A DNA stretch of 64,000 bases from Akebia trifoliata (taxonomy: Eukaryota > Streptophyta > Magnoliopsida > Ranunculales > Lardizabalaceae): assembly GCA_017979445.1 (NCBI GenBank), contig CM030705.1, positions 9,746,679 through 9,810,678 of the forward strand, in the 5' to 3' direction. Below are positions 1 through 11,215 of the stretch, in pieces. Position 1 is the first letter of the stretch. Each line of letters opens with the position of its first letter. The notes beneath the pieces are model-generated. The model was not told the origin of the DNA. It worked only from the letters and a program-made list of their open reading frames with translations, and did no database searches. Made by a program: the position numbers and the translations under genes.

Positions 1-199
1 ATTGTCAAACTTGGTGGGACCTAAGGATGTGGAACCAAATACACTTCTCGTAAAACTCATCAACCTTTTTCTAAAGAAAAAACAAATCTACCCAAATCAA
101 ATGACTCATCTCGAGAAGGATGGGCTTCATAATCGATTTGATTGAATGATAAATACATGAGCACGTGTGATGCTTGTCAACTAATTGGATGATGGTATC

Positions 200-688
200 T
201 AGAGGTGCAACTTGGTTTGGTTTGAGGTAAAAATGAAATCAAATCCACATAGGTCCATTTCAAAAAATCAAAATCAAAATCAAAATTGAATCAAATTTCA
301 TTGGAACTAAACTAAATCAAATTGAATTAAAGTCAGTTTGATTCTATGGATTGCCAATATTCTATAAATTATAAATAACATTTTTTAATGTAAAAAATAA
401 ACATATAATAAACAAAAAATTCATACAATAAATCACTAATTTATACATAAAAAACTCACTAATTTATCTCCCAACTCTTAAAATAATAATTATTATATAT
501 ATAAGGTTTCAATTCTCGATTTGATTCGGTACTATACAAGCTTGATCTGAGAACCGAACCAAATTGATTGGTTTTTCATTTTCGTAACTTGGAATTGAAC
601 CACAACTTGTTCCAAATCAAACCAAACCACTCCAAAGCAATCGGTTTGATTCAGTTCTCGATTTGAACTAGACTAAGTTGCACCCCTA
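200..688. mobile_element. hAT-like non-autonomous element, 489 bp
   Basis: The ends form an inverted repeat: TAGAGGTGCAAC at the left and GTTGCACCCCTA at the right. The flanks are a near-exact 8-bp duplication, ATGGTATC at 192-199 and GTGGTATC at 689-696. An 8-bp duplication and a TAGGGGTG-type end are typical of hAT elements. The interior is AT-rich with repeated TTTGATT/AATCAAA tracts. No transposase reading frame is present, so it would depend on an enzyme supplied elsewhere. Confidence 0.7.
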
Positions 689-715
689 GTGGTATCCATT
701 GGATAGTTGAACCAA

Positions 716-936
716 AGAGTGGTGATAATATGACTCCTCACGTGGCATACTCAATTGACTCCCTCACGCGGGATGTGCCAGAACCATATACTTTACGTCT
801 CGGGATACACAACAACACATCCCCATGAATATGTAGTTGTGTATCTCGAAGAAAGGAAATCTATGGTTGTGGTACACCCTACATCAGGGGAGTTGATTGA
901 ATATGCTACATGGGAGAGTCAGATTATCACGACTCT
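716..936. mobile_element. Foldback MITE, hairpin family H1
   Basis: The whole element folds on itself. The left arm starts AGAGTGGTGATAATATGACT and the right arm ends in the complement of AGAGTCGTGATAATCTGACT. The arms run about 80 bp each with scattered mismatches and end near an apex at about 800-835. It belongs with the copies at 17,744, 25,257, 33,170 and 48,116. A short reading frame across it is a by-product. Confidence 0.6.
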
Positions 937-964
937 TAGACAAAATACATACATAGATGGAAGA

Positions 965-1139
965 ATAATGATAATATGATGCTAAAAACCAATGCCTTTT
1001 GTATGCTACTCAACATGGCAGTGGCAGAATCATAGATCTTTTCCTTGTATATCTCGAAGAAAAAGATATATGGTTCTATCACTACCACGTCAGGGAGTGT
1101 ATAAAGAGTGTCAGGTTTGGGAGTTTATCACGACTCTTG
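965..1139. repeat. Degraded H1 hairpin copy
   Basis: It contains the H1 apex (ATCATAGATCTTTTCCTTG followed by its near complement) and the H1 right end TTATCACGACTCT. The left end is not clear, so the outer limit is approximate. Confidence 0.4.
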
Positions 1140-2197
1140 ATGAAATGTGTGATATTATGATCTGATAGACCTCGTCAACTTCTTTCGTAAAAAAAAAAAA
1201 AACCTACCTAAATTGAAGGGGAAAAATATCCTCTGTAACCCTCTAGAGTTGTTTTTCAATGGTTCAATTATTTTGATAGTAAATATGATCTAAACCATAA
1301 GTCCAAGAAGATTGAGTAATTTCTTAAATATGATGTTCTATGGACTTTAAAATAAGAGCTACATTGATGATGGACGGCATAGGATCCACTCTCAATTCGA
1401 AGGACTTATCCAAACACAAGGCATGGGCTTTATAATTGATTACGTGGTCAATAATCAAGTATGGGCTTGTAATTAATTACACTGAATTTTTAGGGGCGAT
1501 GGATGATACATTATAAATTATTTGATTATTATTGTTTTTGACTAATAATTATTGTGAAAGCTAAAACTTTTAGGTTGGATTACAATCGAATCAAATTAAA
1601 AAATTTCTATGATCGGAATTTTGAATGTCTCCACATCCAAAATGACCTTCTCTCCAATCCCACTAAAAAATTCTAACACAACCTAAATTGATGAAGGTAG
1701 AGTTCTAAAACAAATATAACTTAACACCACGCGGGACTAGTTAAGAAGCATATAGCACAAGATACTAGTGTAAACCGCCCATGTGTCATAACACGCATAG
1801 AAAGTATTCGAAAACATGACATCGTCATCCATGACAAGTCTTTTGAACATTGTGACAATGAAGCATGCGGGAAAATGAATTTTCCATGTGACAAGAGTTG
1901 AAAGTTTATGTTTAGAGAGATCCATCTCATTAACTGTCAAATAGATATGAGCCCATATGTCTTAAGATGTGCGGAGAGTTAATCTCAAGACATGATGCCA
2001 AGACATAAGCATAATTTGGGATTGAGGTATGACTTAAAAAAAGAACAATTTAACAAGAGATCTAAAAATAATAATAAACATGACTTCCATGTATTATACA
2101 AGACACAAAATTTTCTTCCTCCCAAGTCGAAACTCTAAAAAATTTACGTCTGACTTGACGTTAGATTATTTTTAGGTGTAGGCAATAAAATTTAGAG
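1140..2197. other. Intergenic, nothing recognised
   Basis: AT-rich sequence with a 12-A run near 1,190. No exon, RNA gene or clear repeat was seen. Short minus-strand reading frames around 1,721-1,940 overlap each other in different frames and resemble no known protein. Confidence 0.5.
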
Positions 2198-2796
2198 AGA
2201 CTTATCCAACAAGCCCAACTGTTACATTTTTACTACAAAAATTTCCTGGAGCTCTGACAATGCCAAGGACTTTTAGAAGTTTGTTAACCACCACACCTTA
2301 CTTATCAAGTTAGTCACGGAGCAAACCCTGGAGCGGGTATCCACGTCATAAAATTCAAATTTATACAATTACTTTGTTACTTCACATATGTTGGAGTGGA
2401 TTCTAACCACATAAATTTGTGGAATCCGAAAACATGATCTACGCCACAAGGTTAAAAAAGACAAAATTTTGTGAATTAAAAAAAAATAAAGAAAAAAATT
2501 GATTTTCATCGATAAATTTTGGTTTTAAATTTAAAAATTCGATAGCCATCCATTTTTAACACCTACGATCAAGCTCAAAAAGATTTTTGTTTAAATTTGA
2601 AATTTCCAAGAAATACACACGTCTATGTTGTTGGATTGCAAATTTGATTATCTATGTGAGGCCAACAACCCTTAATAAGATTTGAAATCTTACTAAGTTA
2701 GCATGGTAGCATGATTCATAAAGTAAGATTTATTCGAAAAAGTAAAGGAATTTTTTTTCTTAATAAAATTGCAATAAGAGGACTTATTCAAGTCTA
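2198..2796 (-). mobile_element. About 600-bp inverted-repeat element, family SR
   Basis: This is the reverse of the copy at 22,979-23,605. Both have imperfect terminal inverted repeats of about 50 bp: an outer GACTTATCC/GATTTATCGGG part, then a TTGCAATTTTATTA part. Both also have an inner pair built on CTTACTAACTTAGTAAG. No coding capacity is seen. The superfamily is not assigned because I could not fix a target duplication. Confidence 0.5.
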
Positions 2797-3440
2797 TATA
2801 TTACAAACTAAAATTCAATTATTTGAGTAAAAAAAAATATATATTTGAATAATTATAAACATAAATTTCTCACCCTCTCTTTCCCATCAATTTTCATCTC
2901 TAATACTAAAATCTGTCGATGTATTAGGGTTGAGTATTTGAGAAGGATAATAAGCTTGTGCAGAGAAGAGACTTGATTTGACACTCCAGGAAACTTTAAT
3001 TTTGTCTTGTAAACTAAACTGAAAAGTGGTGGCGTTGCATCATACAGTAACCTTAACCCTTTATATCCTTTTTATTTCTTTTAATTTTTTTCTATCTTCG
3101 AGAAATGTTAATATCTTTCTAAGGGAAACATTTTCCCGTACTCCCTTCCATAGATGCGGATCCAGATCACAGTTTTTACTCTTCTGGACCGTCAAATGGT
3201 TTGATTATAGCAAAAACTATACTCCTAATGACAGCAAAGTTTCGTTTCATATCTTTTTAATCTGAAACCTTGATTATCATGCACGCAAGACGCACTCCAA
3301 GTCGTAAGGTACAAGTGGGCCCAACCTCCTCTCCCCCGTACGATGATCATCACCACTTGATAAATAGTCTCAAGTCTCCAACACCATCACCATTCACCTT
3401 CACCTGAGAGAAGGAGAGGAGAGAAGAAAGGAGAAAGGAG
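2797..3440. promoter_or_regulatory. Upstream region of the At5g65660-like gene
   Basis: It holds the promoter and leader of the gene starting at 3,441. There is no canonical TATAAA box close by; the best AT-rich candidate is TTGATAAATAG at about 3,357-3,367. The leader just before the ATG is a purine-rich GAGAGAAGAAAGGAGAAAGG stretch, common in plant 5' leaders. The transcription start is not determined. Confidence 0.35.
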
Positions 3441-3941
3441 ATGGAGAGACAAGATTTAACGCCAACACCAGACGTGGATGCATCTCGACCGTCAATTGGA
3501 TTTCCTCTCGGTACTGCTCTTCTACTAATCGTCATATTTGGGTTGAGTGGGTTCTTGTCTTTCTGCTACCACTGGGATAAGCTTCGTTCCTTCTTTTCGG
3601 GTGACGAAACGGGTCATGAGACGGATATCCATTCAGTACCATCCAAGAACACCTCCACGTACCCGGTATTTCTTTCAAGCTTTGATTTTAATTTATTAAT
3701 TTTGATTTTTTTTATTAGAAATAATTATATATTAATAATATTTTGAAAGGAGGAGCAGATTCATCAGAGCCTGCCAGTGATAATGCCAGGCGATAGAATT
3801 CCAAAGTTCATCGCATTGCCTAGCCCATGTGAGCCTCCGAGACCTGAAAAAATCAGTGTGGATGTTCAAATAGCATCACCACCTCAGCCAACACTTGTGC
3901 ATAATCAGATGGGCCAATCGGATGTATACTATAATAGTTGA
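3441..3941 (+). CDS. Small single-pass membrane protein, At5g65660-like
   Basis: There are two exons, 3441-3665 and 3750-3941, with a phase-0 GT-AG intron of 84 bp; the join gives 138 residues. Residues 13-20 (DASRPSIG) lead into a hydrophobic segment at about 21-42, followed by CYHWDKLRS. After the intron come EEQIHQSLPVIMPGD and a proline-rich tail. This matches what I know of a plant family annotated as hydroxyproline-rich glycoprotein or uncharacterised protein At5g65660, which is of similar size. The alternative acceptors (the AGs at 3751-3752 and 3754-3755) would drop one or two Glu codons without shifting frame. The function is unknown. The layout suggests a short lumenal N-terminus, one anchor and a cytosolic Pro-rich tail, but orientation is inference. 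Confidence 0.88.
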
Positions 3942-6396
3942 TTTAAAATGCTTTTGTAATTATTAGATTTAATTTATATTTATTTTTAAAATACAGGTTG
4001 ATTAATCGAAGATTTTTTTTTTTAATTATTTTAATTACCATTTATTTACCTTGTGAAATTAATTGTTGATAAAACTTCTCCTTTTTTTTTAAGAGTTACT
4101 ATTGCCACACCTACTTTTACTAACGCAACACCAACTGCGTAAAATACTTTGTTGATATACATAGGACAAAGTATTATACATAGGATTTGGTGTGACAATA
4201 GCAGCTTTTTTTTTTTTAAAACACTATAAAGGTATGTAGGGAAGCTTCGAGCTTATTTGTTACGGTTTTTTTTTTGATGTCAAGGAAGCATGTTTGTTAG
4301 TAAAGACTTCTGTTGCACTAGCTTTTGCGAGAAGTCTAAAACTATGTTTTTGAGAAGTTTTATTGGGATACTTTCAGGGGCGAGTCACTATGAGAAGCTA
4401 ACAATGAAAAACATATGGGGATGAAACGAAGATTTCACCCCTCATTCTTTTTAACTTACTGATTAAATAACATAATCATTTTGACCTCTCTCTATGACTT
4501 CTTCGGCAATTTTTGTAACAAATAAGATTATCTTGGACGCAACTTCTCAAACTTTGAACTTTTACTTTTCTTAGACATAAAATCCTGAAACAGAAATAAG
4601 AATCTTTAACAAATAGATCCTTAACATCTATTTTAATCTTGATATTTTTGTTGTTAATATGTATATATTATTTTACTTTTGTGAAAAAATTTAAAATAAG
4701 AGAAATTTATTTTTTATAAAATAAAAAATTTCTAGAGTTCCTTCCATGCATGAAAAGGCAAATCAAAGATTAAAATACTAATATTAGGTTTCTTGTGGTG
4801 TGAGCAAGGTATGGATCATCCAATTAGGTTTTTTAATTCATTTGATTTTATTTTTGGTATCAAAATCACTCCACAAGCCTTACCAACTTAGCTAGTTAAC
4901 TGCTTTTAGAGTTAAATTAGTTAATTGGTCAATGTAGAAGATCTATCTATGATTAAATTACTATCCTTCTTTAGGATTAATTTTGTTAAAATTTGAATTT
5001 ATTAAGATACCTGGCGAAAGACGATGTATTGCATTTACGATCGAACTCCAATGCGTGCCATGCTTCAACGGATTTCGATTTAGATTTAAAAAATATGTGA
5101 GAATTTTAATAAAAGTGCATAGGATATATAAAAAATTTCATTAAATAATATCTAATTCGAATTTTTGTGTTCCACTTGTAGCCAAGTCTTATCAAATTAT
5201 TGTGGAAGGCATGTTTATGAATTTGGAATCTCACTGATGCGCACTTAGTGGAGTTCTCATTTGATGTGTCCTTTATCTAATTATTCTTCTTTCAATCAAA
5301 TTTAAGACATTTTAGATAAGATTTTGGCCACAATGATGATTTAATTTTTATGTGATCAAAAAAGCATAAAAAAGAAAGTCTGAATTTTTTTACGAAAACC
5401 GACTCAAAATATTTGATCTTAGGTGCATTTCTCTCTGGAATATTATTGTTCGGATATGACCGGACAACTATCGATATCTATTAATATCTTTTTTTAGAAT
5501 ATTATTGTTAAATAAAAATCTATATATAACTTTTTTATATATCGTAAACTATCGGATCGAGTATTACTTAGATGCGAAACTTGCAAACCTTGTTAGTTGT
5601 GATATTGATCTTGTCCAAGGAATGAATTTGTTGTTCTTCACATGTTAGGACAAGATTTAAGATCGGCTACACTTTGTAAAGTGACTTGTGATCTACCAAA
5701 TCAAACTTTTTTTTTTTCACTTGGATTTTTTTTTTTTTTTTTTTATCTTTTTAAATTATGATGGTTTTGGAAAGATTCATGTTACCCCCAATTTTTTCAA
5801 AACTAATCCCAATTAATAAGAGGCCACAGAGAAAAATGGGAGAAAACTTTGAAGCGCCCATCCGCTACAATGTCGATGGAACCCTTACATGTGGAATCTC
5901 CAAGGAGGTATCGCAAATATTAATGAAAAAGTTGAGGCCTACGTGTCATGATACGAGGAGGGTTCCTCTAAAAAAATTCTACTCCGAAAAATGAATCTAT
6001 TTGATATTGAGTCACAATCCAGTATGGTGTCCCATTCCCATGATAGGAGCGAAGTCGACGTGGCACATTTATTTGTGAATAAACACATTGGGCTACATGA
6101 ACAAAAGCAGATCATCTATAGCACAATTATATCATGTAACAATGTTTGAACGGTTGAAAGAGTGCCACATCAACAATACAATAAAATCATGCCCTTAAAT
6201 TAGATATAAATCATGAATACAAGATGGCTGTGATGGTAGTTTTTCATACTATATAACTCTCTCTCATCAGTGGAGAAGAGAGGGGGTACAACGTGTGAAT
6301 CTTTGGAAAGAGAAACCTTATCCTTACTATGATAGCGAGGAAAAAATTGTTACAAAGACTCATCCATTTTTCATCACTATTATAGTAAGGCTAGTC
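3942..6396. other. Intergenic, AT-rich
   Basis: Apart from the small hairpin at 4,091-4,207 I see no gene or named repeat. There are long T runs at 5,708-5,740. A 78-codon reading frame at 5,758-5,994 starts at the end of the T tract and resembles nothing I recognise. Confidence 0.45.
4091..4207. mobile_element. Small MITE, family H3
   Basis: The left end AAGAGTTACTATTGCCACACC is mirrored by the right end, the complement of AAAAGCTGCTATTGTCACACC. The copies at 18,876 and 27,106 share the TTGCCACACC start and the inner CTTTTGCTAACGCCAC. It is too short to code for anything. Confidence 0.55.
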
Positions 6397-6558
6397 GGAC
6401 TCTTTGGAAATGGGTCTTACATTTAGAGTCTTACTTGTCCACCAAGAAAGGGAGCATGTACTCCATTCCCTGACGTTGGACTCTTTGGAAATGGGTCTTA
6501 CAGTAAGACTCTTACTTGTCCACCAAGAAAGGGAGCATGTACTCCATTCCCTGACGTT
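6397..6558. repeat. 81-bp direct repeat, two copies
   Basis: The units start at 6,397 and 6,478 with GGACTCTTTGGAAATGGGTC and are nearly identical. Because 81 is a multiple of three, an open frame runs through both. That is a period effect and not evidence for a gene. Confidence 0.75.
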
Positions 6559-7174
6559 ATTAGTAGTTAGTACAATAATCCCTTTTGCCTCACTTTTCCA
6601 TTAAATACTTATACTTTATCTGTTATGGAGACATATATTTTTTTTTTGTTTTTTTAATATGGTAAGGTGAAAGAGCTTAATTTAATACCTAACTTAGCAT
6701 TTATGTCATTTTTACATAATGGAATTTATGTCATTTTTAAATAATGGAATCGAGACCCATCATCTTCCAAAGACTTCAAACCCACTTCACCATGTAGAAC
6801 ACATGGTTCACTATTTACTAATTGAAGTAAGATTCAGTTAATAATTTGTCTCAACTGTTGAAATCCTTGTTAGTAATCTCTCATTTAATTCTTGAAAAAT
6901 TTATGAATCTTTTATTTTTTTAATAAAAATATATATATTTTTTAAATTATTAAATTATTTTTAATAATTCACAGATATTAAGTTTGAAAAGAATAAAATG
7001 CGATTTTAACGAATTTTTTTTAAAATTCGATGGAATAAAAAATGCTACTATAACTTGTTATATGTTTGAAAAGTGTAAATTTGTAACTTGTGATACATAA
7101 CACAAGTTGATTTTGAAGTGACGTTACATCAAAATTTTGGAGGAATCCACATTTTTATTTGATAAATATCTCTT
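6559..7174. other. Intergenic, AT-rich
   Basis: Nothing supported. A short direct duplication, TTTATGTCATTTTTA, lies near 6,700-6,740. Confidence 0.4.
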
Positions 7175-7622
7175 TTATTTAAAAAACAATAATGACACAA
7201 TTCTCTATATTTATTTGAGATTACACCTTAATTTTTCAAATTAATAATTTGTCTTTTGACTTTGGTCTTCTTTTAAAATCAATGCAACAATAATCTCAAT
7301 GTCCTCATTATCACTATAATCATTATTTAAAAAACAATAATGACACAATTCTCTACATTTATTTGAGATTACACCTTAATTTTTCAAATTAATAATTTGT
7401 CTTTTGACTTTGGTCTTCTTTTAAAATCAATGCAACAATAATCTCAATGTCCTCATTATCACTATAATCATTATTTAAAAAACAATAATGACACAATTCT
7501 CTACATTTATTTGAGATTACACCTTAATTTTTCAAATTAATAATTTATCTTTTGACTTTGGTCTTCTTTTAAAATCAATGCAACAATAATTTCAATGCCC
7601 TCATTATCACTATAATCATTAT
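7175..7622. repeat. 148-bp tandem repeat, three copies
   Basis: The marker AAAAAACAATAATGACACAA recurs with a period of 148 bp (its first C falls at 7,187, 7,335 and 7,483). The units are almost identical, so the array is young or homogenised. It ends about 90 bp before the solo LTR, in the sequence that existed before the LTR inserted. Confidence 0.85.
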
Positions 7623-7708
7623 TACCATCACCATTAACATCACCAATTTCATCATCATCATCACTATTAACATCACTATCATATGATCGGATTTTGAATT
7701 TTTGAAAT

Positions 7709-9836
7709 TGTAGACACCCCAATTTGCACGAACCCATAGGAAAATCCAAATTTTCTCGAATTAATTTCGATTTAGAACTCAAGTTCTTCGACGGACCCAC
7801 ATTGCTATTTTGCATCATTTTCATGCATACATGCATCATCTCATATCATTGCATGCCCATGCCTTGTCCCTAATCCACTTAAACCTATGCTCATCACCCA
7901 TATCCCAAACCTAAATCCAAATCCATGTCCTAATCCAAAACCAAGTCCATCCTAAGTCCAAACCCAAGTCTATATCCCTAACCCAAAACCAAGTCCATCC
8001 TAAGCCCAAACCCAAACCCAAGTCCATCCTCTCACCCCTTCATAAGATGACACATGTTGATACCTCATAAGCCTCCAACACCCAATGCATCATCTAATTG
8101 GATGGTCAACTTCTCTCTTGTGAAAACTCAAGAATACCCTTCTCAAAGAGCTTAGTCAAACCAAAAAGGTTATTTGGTTCTTTGGTAATAATCCATAAAG
8201 GTGAGGGAACTTCCCTTTATGCCCTCAAAAGGTGAGAATCTTCAAGTACATACATGGAGTTCTCCCATTGGTCCATTTCAAAATTATACTTCCACCCTTG
8301 CTTTATTTGTTATTTACAAATGAACCAAAGTCTACTTTTCACCTACCACTTCACCTTTACACATGTCATCCTCCTATTCACCCTCCCAAATGTGCTTTTG
8401 TTTTCCCATTGGTCCATTTCAAAACTACACTTCCACCCTTGCTTTATTTGTTATTTACAAATGAACCAAAGTCTACTTTTCACCTACCACTTCACCTTTA
8501 CACATGTCATCCTCCTATTCACCCTCCCAAATGTGCTTTTGTTTTCCCATTGGTCCATTTCAAAACTACACTTCCACCCTTGCTTTATGAGTTATTTACA
8601 AATAAACCAAGATCTACTTTTTACCTACCACTCCACCTTTACACATGTCACTCCCCCATTCACCCTCCCAAAAGTACTTTTGTTCTCTCACCTCTATTTA
8701 CCAAAAAACCAAGGATCAAAGTATGCTTTTAGGGTTTCTTCACAAATGTCATCTTTACCCCCATACAAATGAAAAATCCAAAAAGAAATAACCTAAATCT
8801 CATGTCCATTTTCTTCATTTTTAGGGTTGGACCACTTTATCCCCAAAAGTCCTCCAAAAACTCTATAAATACCCTCATTTTCTATGAACAACTCATGCTC
8901 TCAAGCCCCCATCTCTCAACCTAAAACTCTACCCAAATTTCTACTCATTCTCTCATATTCTAAACTTCAACTCACTCAACCTTCAATCACCTCACTCAAC
9001 TCCTAAGCTCACCTCTCAAGATCAAGTTCATTCAAAACCATCAAGGGACAAGGTAGGGTTTAACATGTAGTCTATCTATTTCAAAGCTTGCATCTTCTTC
9101 TTCTAACCTTCCATTTTATTTTATTCTTAGAAAACCTTAGGATGTAATGCATACCCTCTCCCATCCCCGGTAGATTGGACTAAGGTTCGATCGAAAGGAT
9201 GGGGGTTGAAGCCCTTTTCACCTCAATCTCATGCATCATATTGTACACAATGCACACACTCACCTATGCATGGCAATGATGAAGAAATGTGTCACCCTCT
9301 TAATGGGGTGAAACACTAAGTTTCTAGCCATGCATACATGCATCATGGTTGTGACTTCAAGGGAACTCCATTATGGAGTCTCTCTAAGAGTTCAAACCAA
9401 CATTCATTTCATAAATTTAATATGATTATATGGGTCATTCTCTTCTATAGAATGTCCCTAATGTCACATTGAAATCAAAACCCCTTTTTAGGGAACATTC
9501 CACTTAATGCACACACCACTCTTACCATACATTCTCATGCATTTTAATATTTGTTTTCTTGAGTTTTTACAAAATAAAATGGCCAAGCAAGGTAACCACC
9601 TTTGGTGGAGAGGATGGGGTGCCTAACACCTTCCCCATCTTCTAACCGGACCTCCTTACCTAGATCTTAGGTAGACCTTGCCCTTTCCAACAAATGAGAG
9701 TCACTACAATGCCATGGAAAAAATGGTTTTCAAAAAAATCAATTCGGGTGCCCATTCACACCCATTTCCAAAAAAGAATGGTGGCGACTCCAAACAATGT
9801 AGTATTGAGGTTCATTGTGAACATTTCATGTCTACA
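7709..9836 (+). mobile_element. Solo LTR, Gypsy-type (2,128 bp)
   Basis: It starts TGTAGACACCCC and ends CATGTCTACA, so the tips are TG/CA inside a TGTAGACA/TGTCTACA inverted repeat. The flanks are an exact 5-bp duplication, GAAAT at 7704-7708 and 9837-9841, so both borders are certain. A TATAAAT at 8864-8870 is the likely retroelement promoter. The U5-like end contains TGGTGGCGACTCC, a motif I associate with plant Tat/Ogre-type Gypsy LTRs. No internal domain or second LTR follows, so it is what is left after recombination between two LTRs. The orientation is inferred from the TATA and U5 motifs. Confidence 0.88.
8264..8686. repeat. 141-bp tandem repeat inside the solo LTR
   Basis: Units start at 8,264, 8,405 and 8,546 with CCCATTGGTCCATTTCAAAA. 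The first two are nearly identical and the third is more diverged. They lie upstream of the LTR TATA box, in the U3 part, where plant LTRs often carry repeated enhancer-like segments. Two overlapping frames stay open across it only because 141 is divisible by three. Confidence 0.85.
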
Positions 9837-9841
9837 GAAAT

Positions 9842-11029
9842 GAAACGGATAATACACGCATGAAGCATATACTGCATATTTTTTATTTATTGAATTTTTT
9901 ATCGAATTTTTGTAATAAAAAATTGGATAGAACTCGAATTTTTCACAAATCTAATTTTTGCCATATTCCGAATAGCTAACCAGAGTTGAAACATGCTCTA
10001 ATGATTGATTCATATAAAAAATGTTAAGAAAAATGGAAACAATGAAGAAAAAAGAAAAAAAGAAAAAAAGACACAATCCCCCCACCCACACACCCACACA
10101 AACATAGAGATTTTATGTGGTTCTCCCAAAATAAAGAGAAATATACACTCCCAAAAAGCGTAATTAGGATTTTACATAATATCAATGAAATATAAAAATA
10201 CCCAAAAAAAATATCTTCTAGAGACTTCACCCTTGAACCCCCTACCTTTTGGGCAGGGGGAACGTTTCAATGCCTTTTGGAGACTTCACTCTCAAACCCA
10301 TAACTTCTAGGTAGGGGCATCGTTAGTCCCTTGCAGCCCCCAGTGAGCTCAATGCCTAGCTCAAAAAGCGAAAAATTGTGGAATGATGTGCAATACTACT
10401 CCTTGATTAGTACCATCAAGCTCCACAATATCATAACAAAAGAGCCAATGGTTCATATTTGGGGATCAATGTCATGAATCCCTTGTCTAAATTCTTTTTT
10501 CCTTCGATTTCTTGATCTCTGCATCGATATAGTATCTATCCATTACTATTTAGCACTCAAAGCAAATAATGGTATAACTATATTACTCTAAATCGAAATT
10601 GAGTGAACAAACTCATTCTCCAAACCTTATTTATAGTCTTCTTCAATTCTATCTTATTGTAAGTTCTCTTTGCATGTAAGATTCAATACCTTCAATCACG
10701 CATTTCTTTGTGAATATTGAGATCATTATTGAATTCCTTTGGTGCTGAACATTTCCCATCATATATATATGATCCAGACTTTTTGTTTAAAAAAAGATTG
10801 AGAACCCCTATTAGAATATTTGTGTTCTAAACTATCGTTAAGTTACTTTGAATATGACACATATGGCGGGGGATATCAAAATATAATAAGATTAGTTGTT
10901 AAATTAGAATCTTATATTTGAATGATAGTGACTTTACTTTCATTTAAGTTAAAAAATTTACATTCATAAGGGTATGACGCAAGCATAACCTCAATAGCAA
11001 TATCCATTAGATGATATTAATAACCCACC
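9842..11029. other. Intergenic with possible Copia LTR fragment
   Basis: Around 10,100-10,120, ATAGAGATTTTATGTGGTTC resembles the phrase with which many plant Copia LTRs leave U5. The following 300 bp contains two related lines, GAGACTTCACCCTTGAACCC and GAGACTTCACTCTCAAACCC. No reverse transcriptase is visible. Only decayed remains can be claimed. Confidence 0.3.
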
Positions 11030-11215
11030 CTCGGGTATTTCTCGGGGCTTTTCTTAGGGTTTTCCCATAGCCCATAACCCTCCTAGTTAGTTTTTTTTCT
11101 ATGACTTAACTCGAGACATGGTGTTGGCTCTGATACCAAATGTTAAGAATTTAATAATCTATCAAAAGACTTAAGACCTAAAAAAATAAATTTAAGCCCT
11201 TCTCCGCATGCAACC
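11030..11215 (-). mobile_element. TRIM/LTR fragment with primer-binding site
   Basis: Read on the minus strand, an LTR-like end (TTCTTAACA, rightmost part at about 11,142) is followed by TTTGGTATCAGAGCCAACAC. That is the initiator-methionine tRNA primer site of plant retroelements. The internal part carries AAGAAAAGCCCCGAGAAA, which also occurs in the element at 14,231. The outer limits are not found. Confidence 0.5.

Noticed and set aside
5758..5994. 78-codon frame after a T tract
   Set aside because: No recognisable domain and no partner exon. It may deserve a protein search but cannot be called a gene.
6404..6604. 66-codon frame with a repeated peptide
   Set aside because: It follows from the 81-bp direct repeat. 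No start context, splice partner or known family.
8232..8772. Two overlapping plus-strand reading frames of 166 and 172 codons with internal protein repeats
   Set aside because: They stay open only because the DNA repeat unit is 141 bp, a multiple of three, and both frames are open at once. The stretch is the U3 part of a solo LTR.
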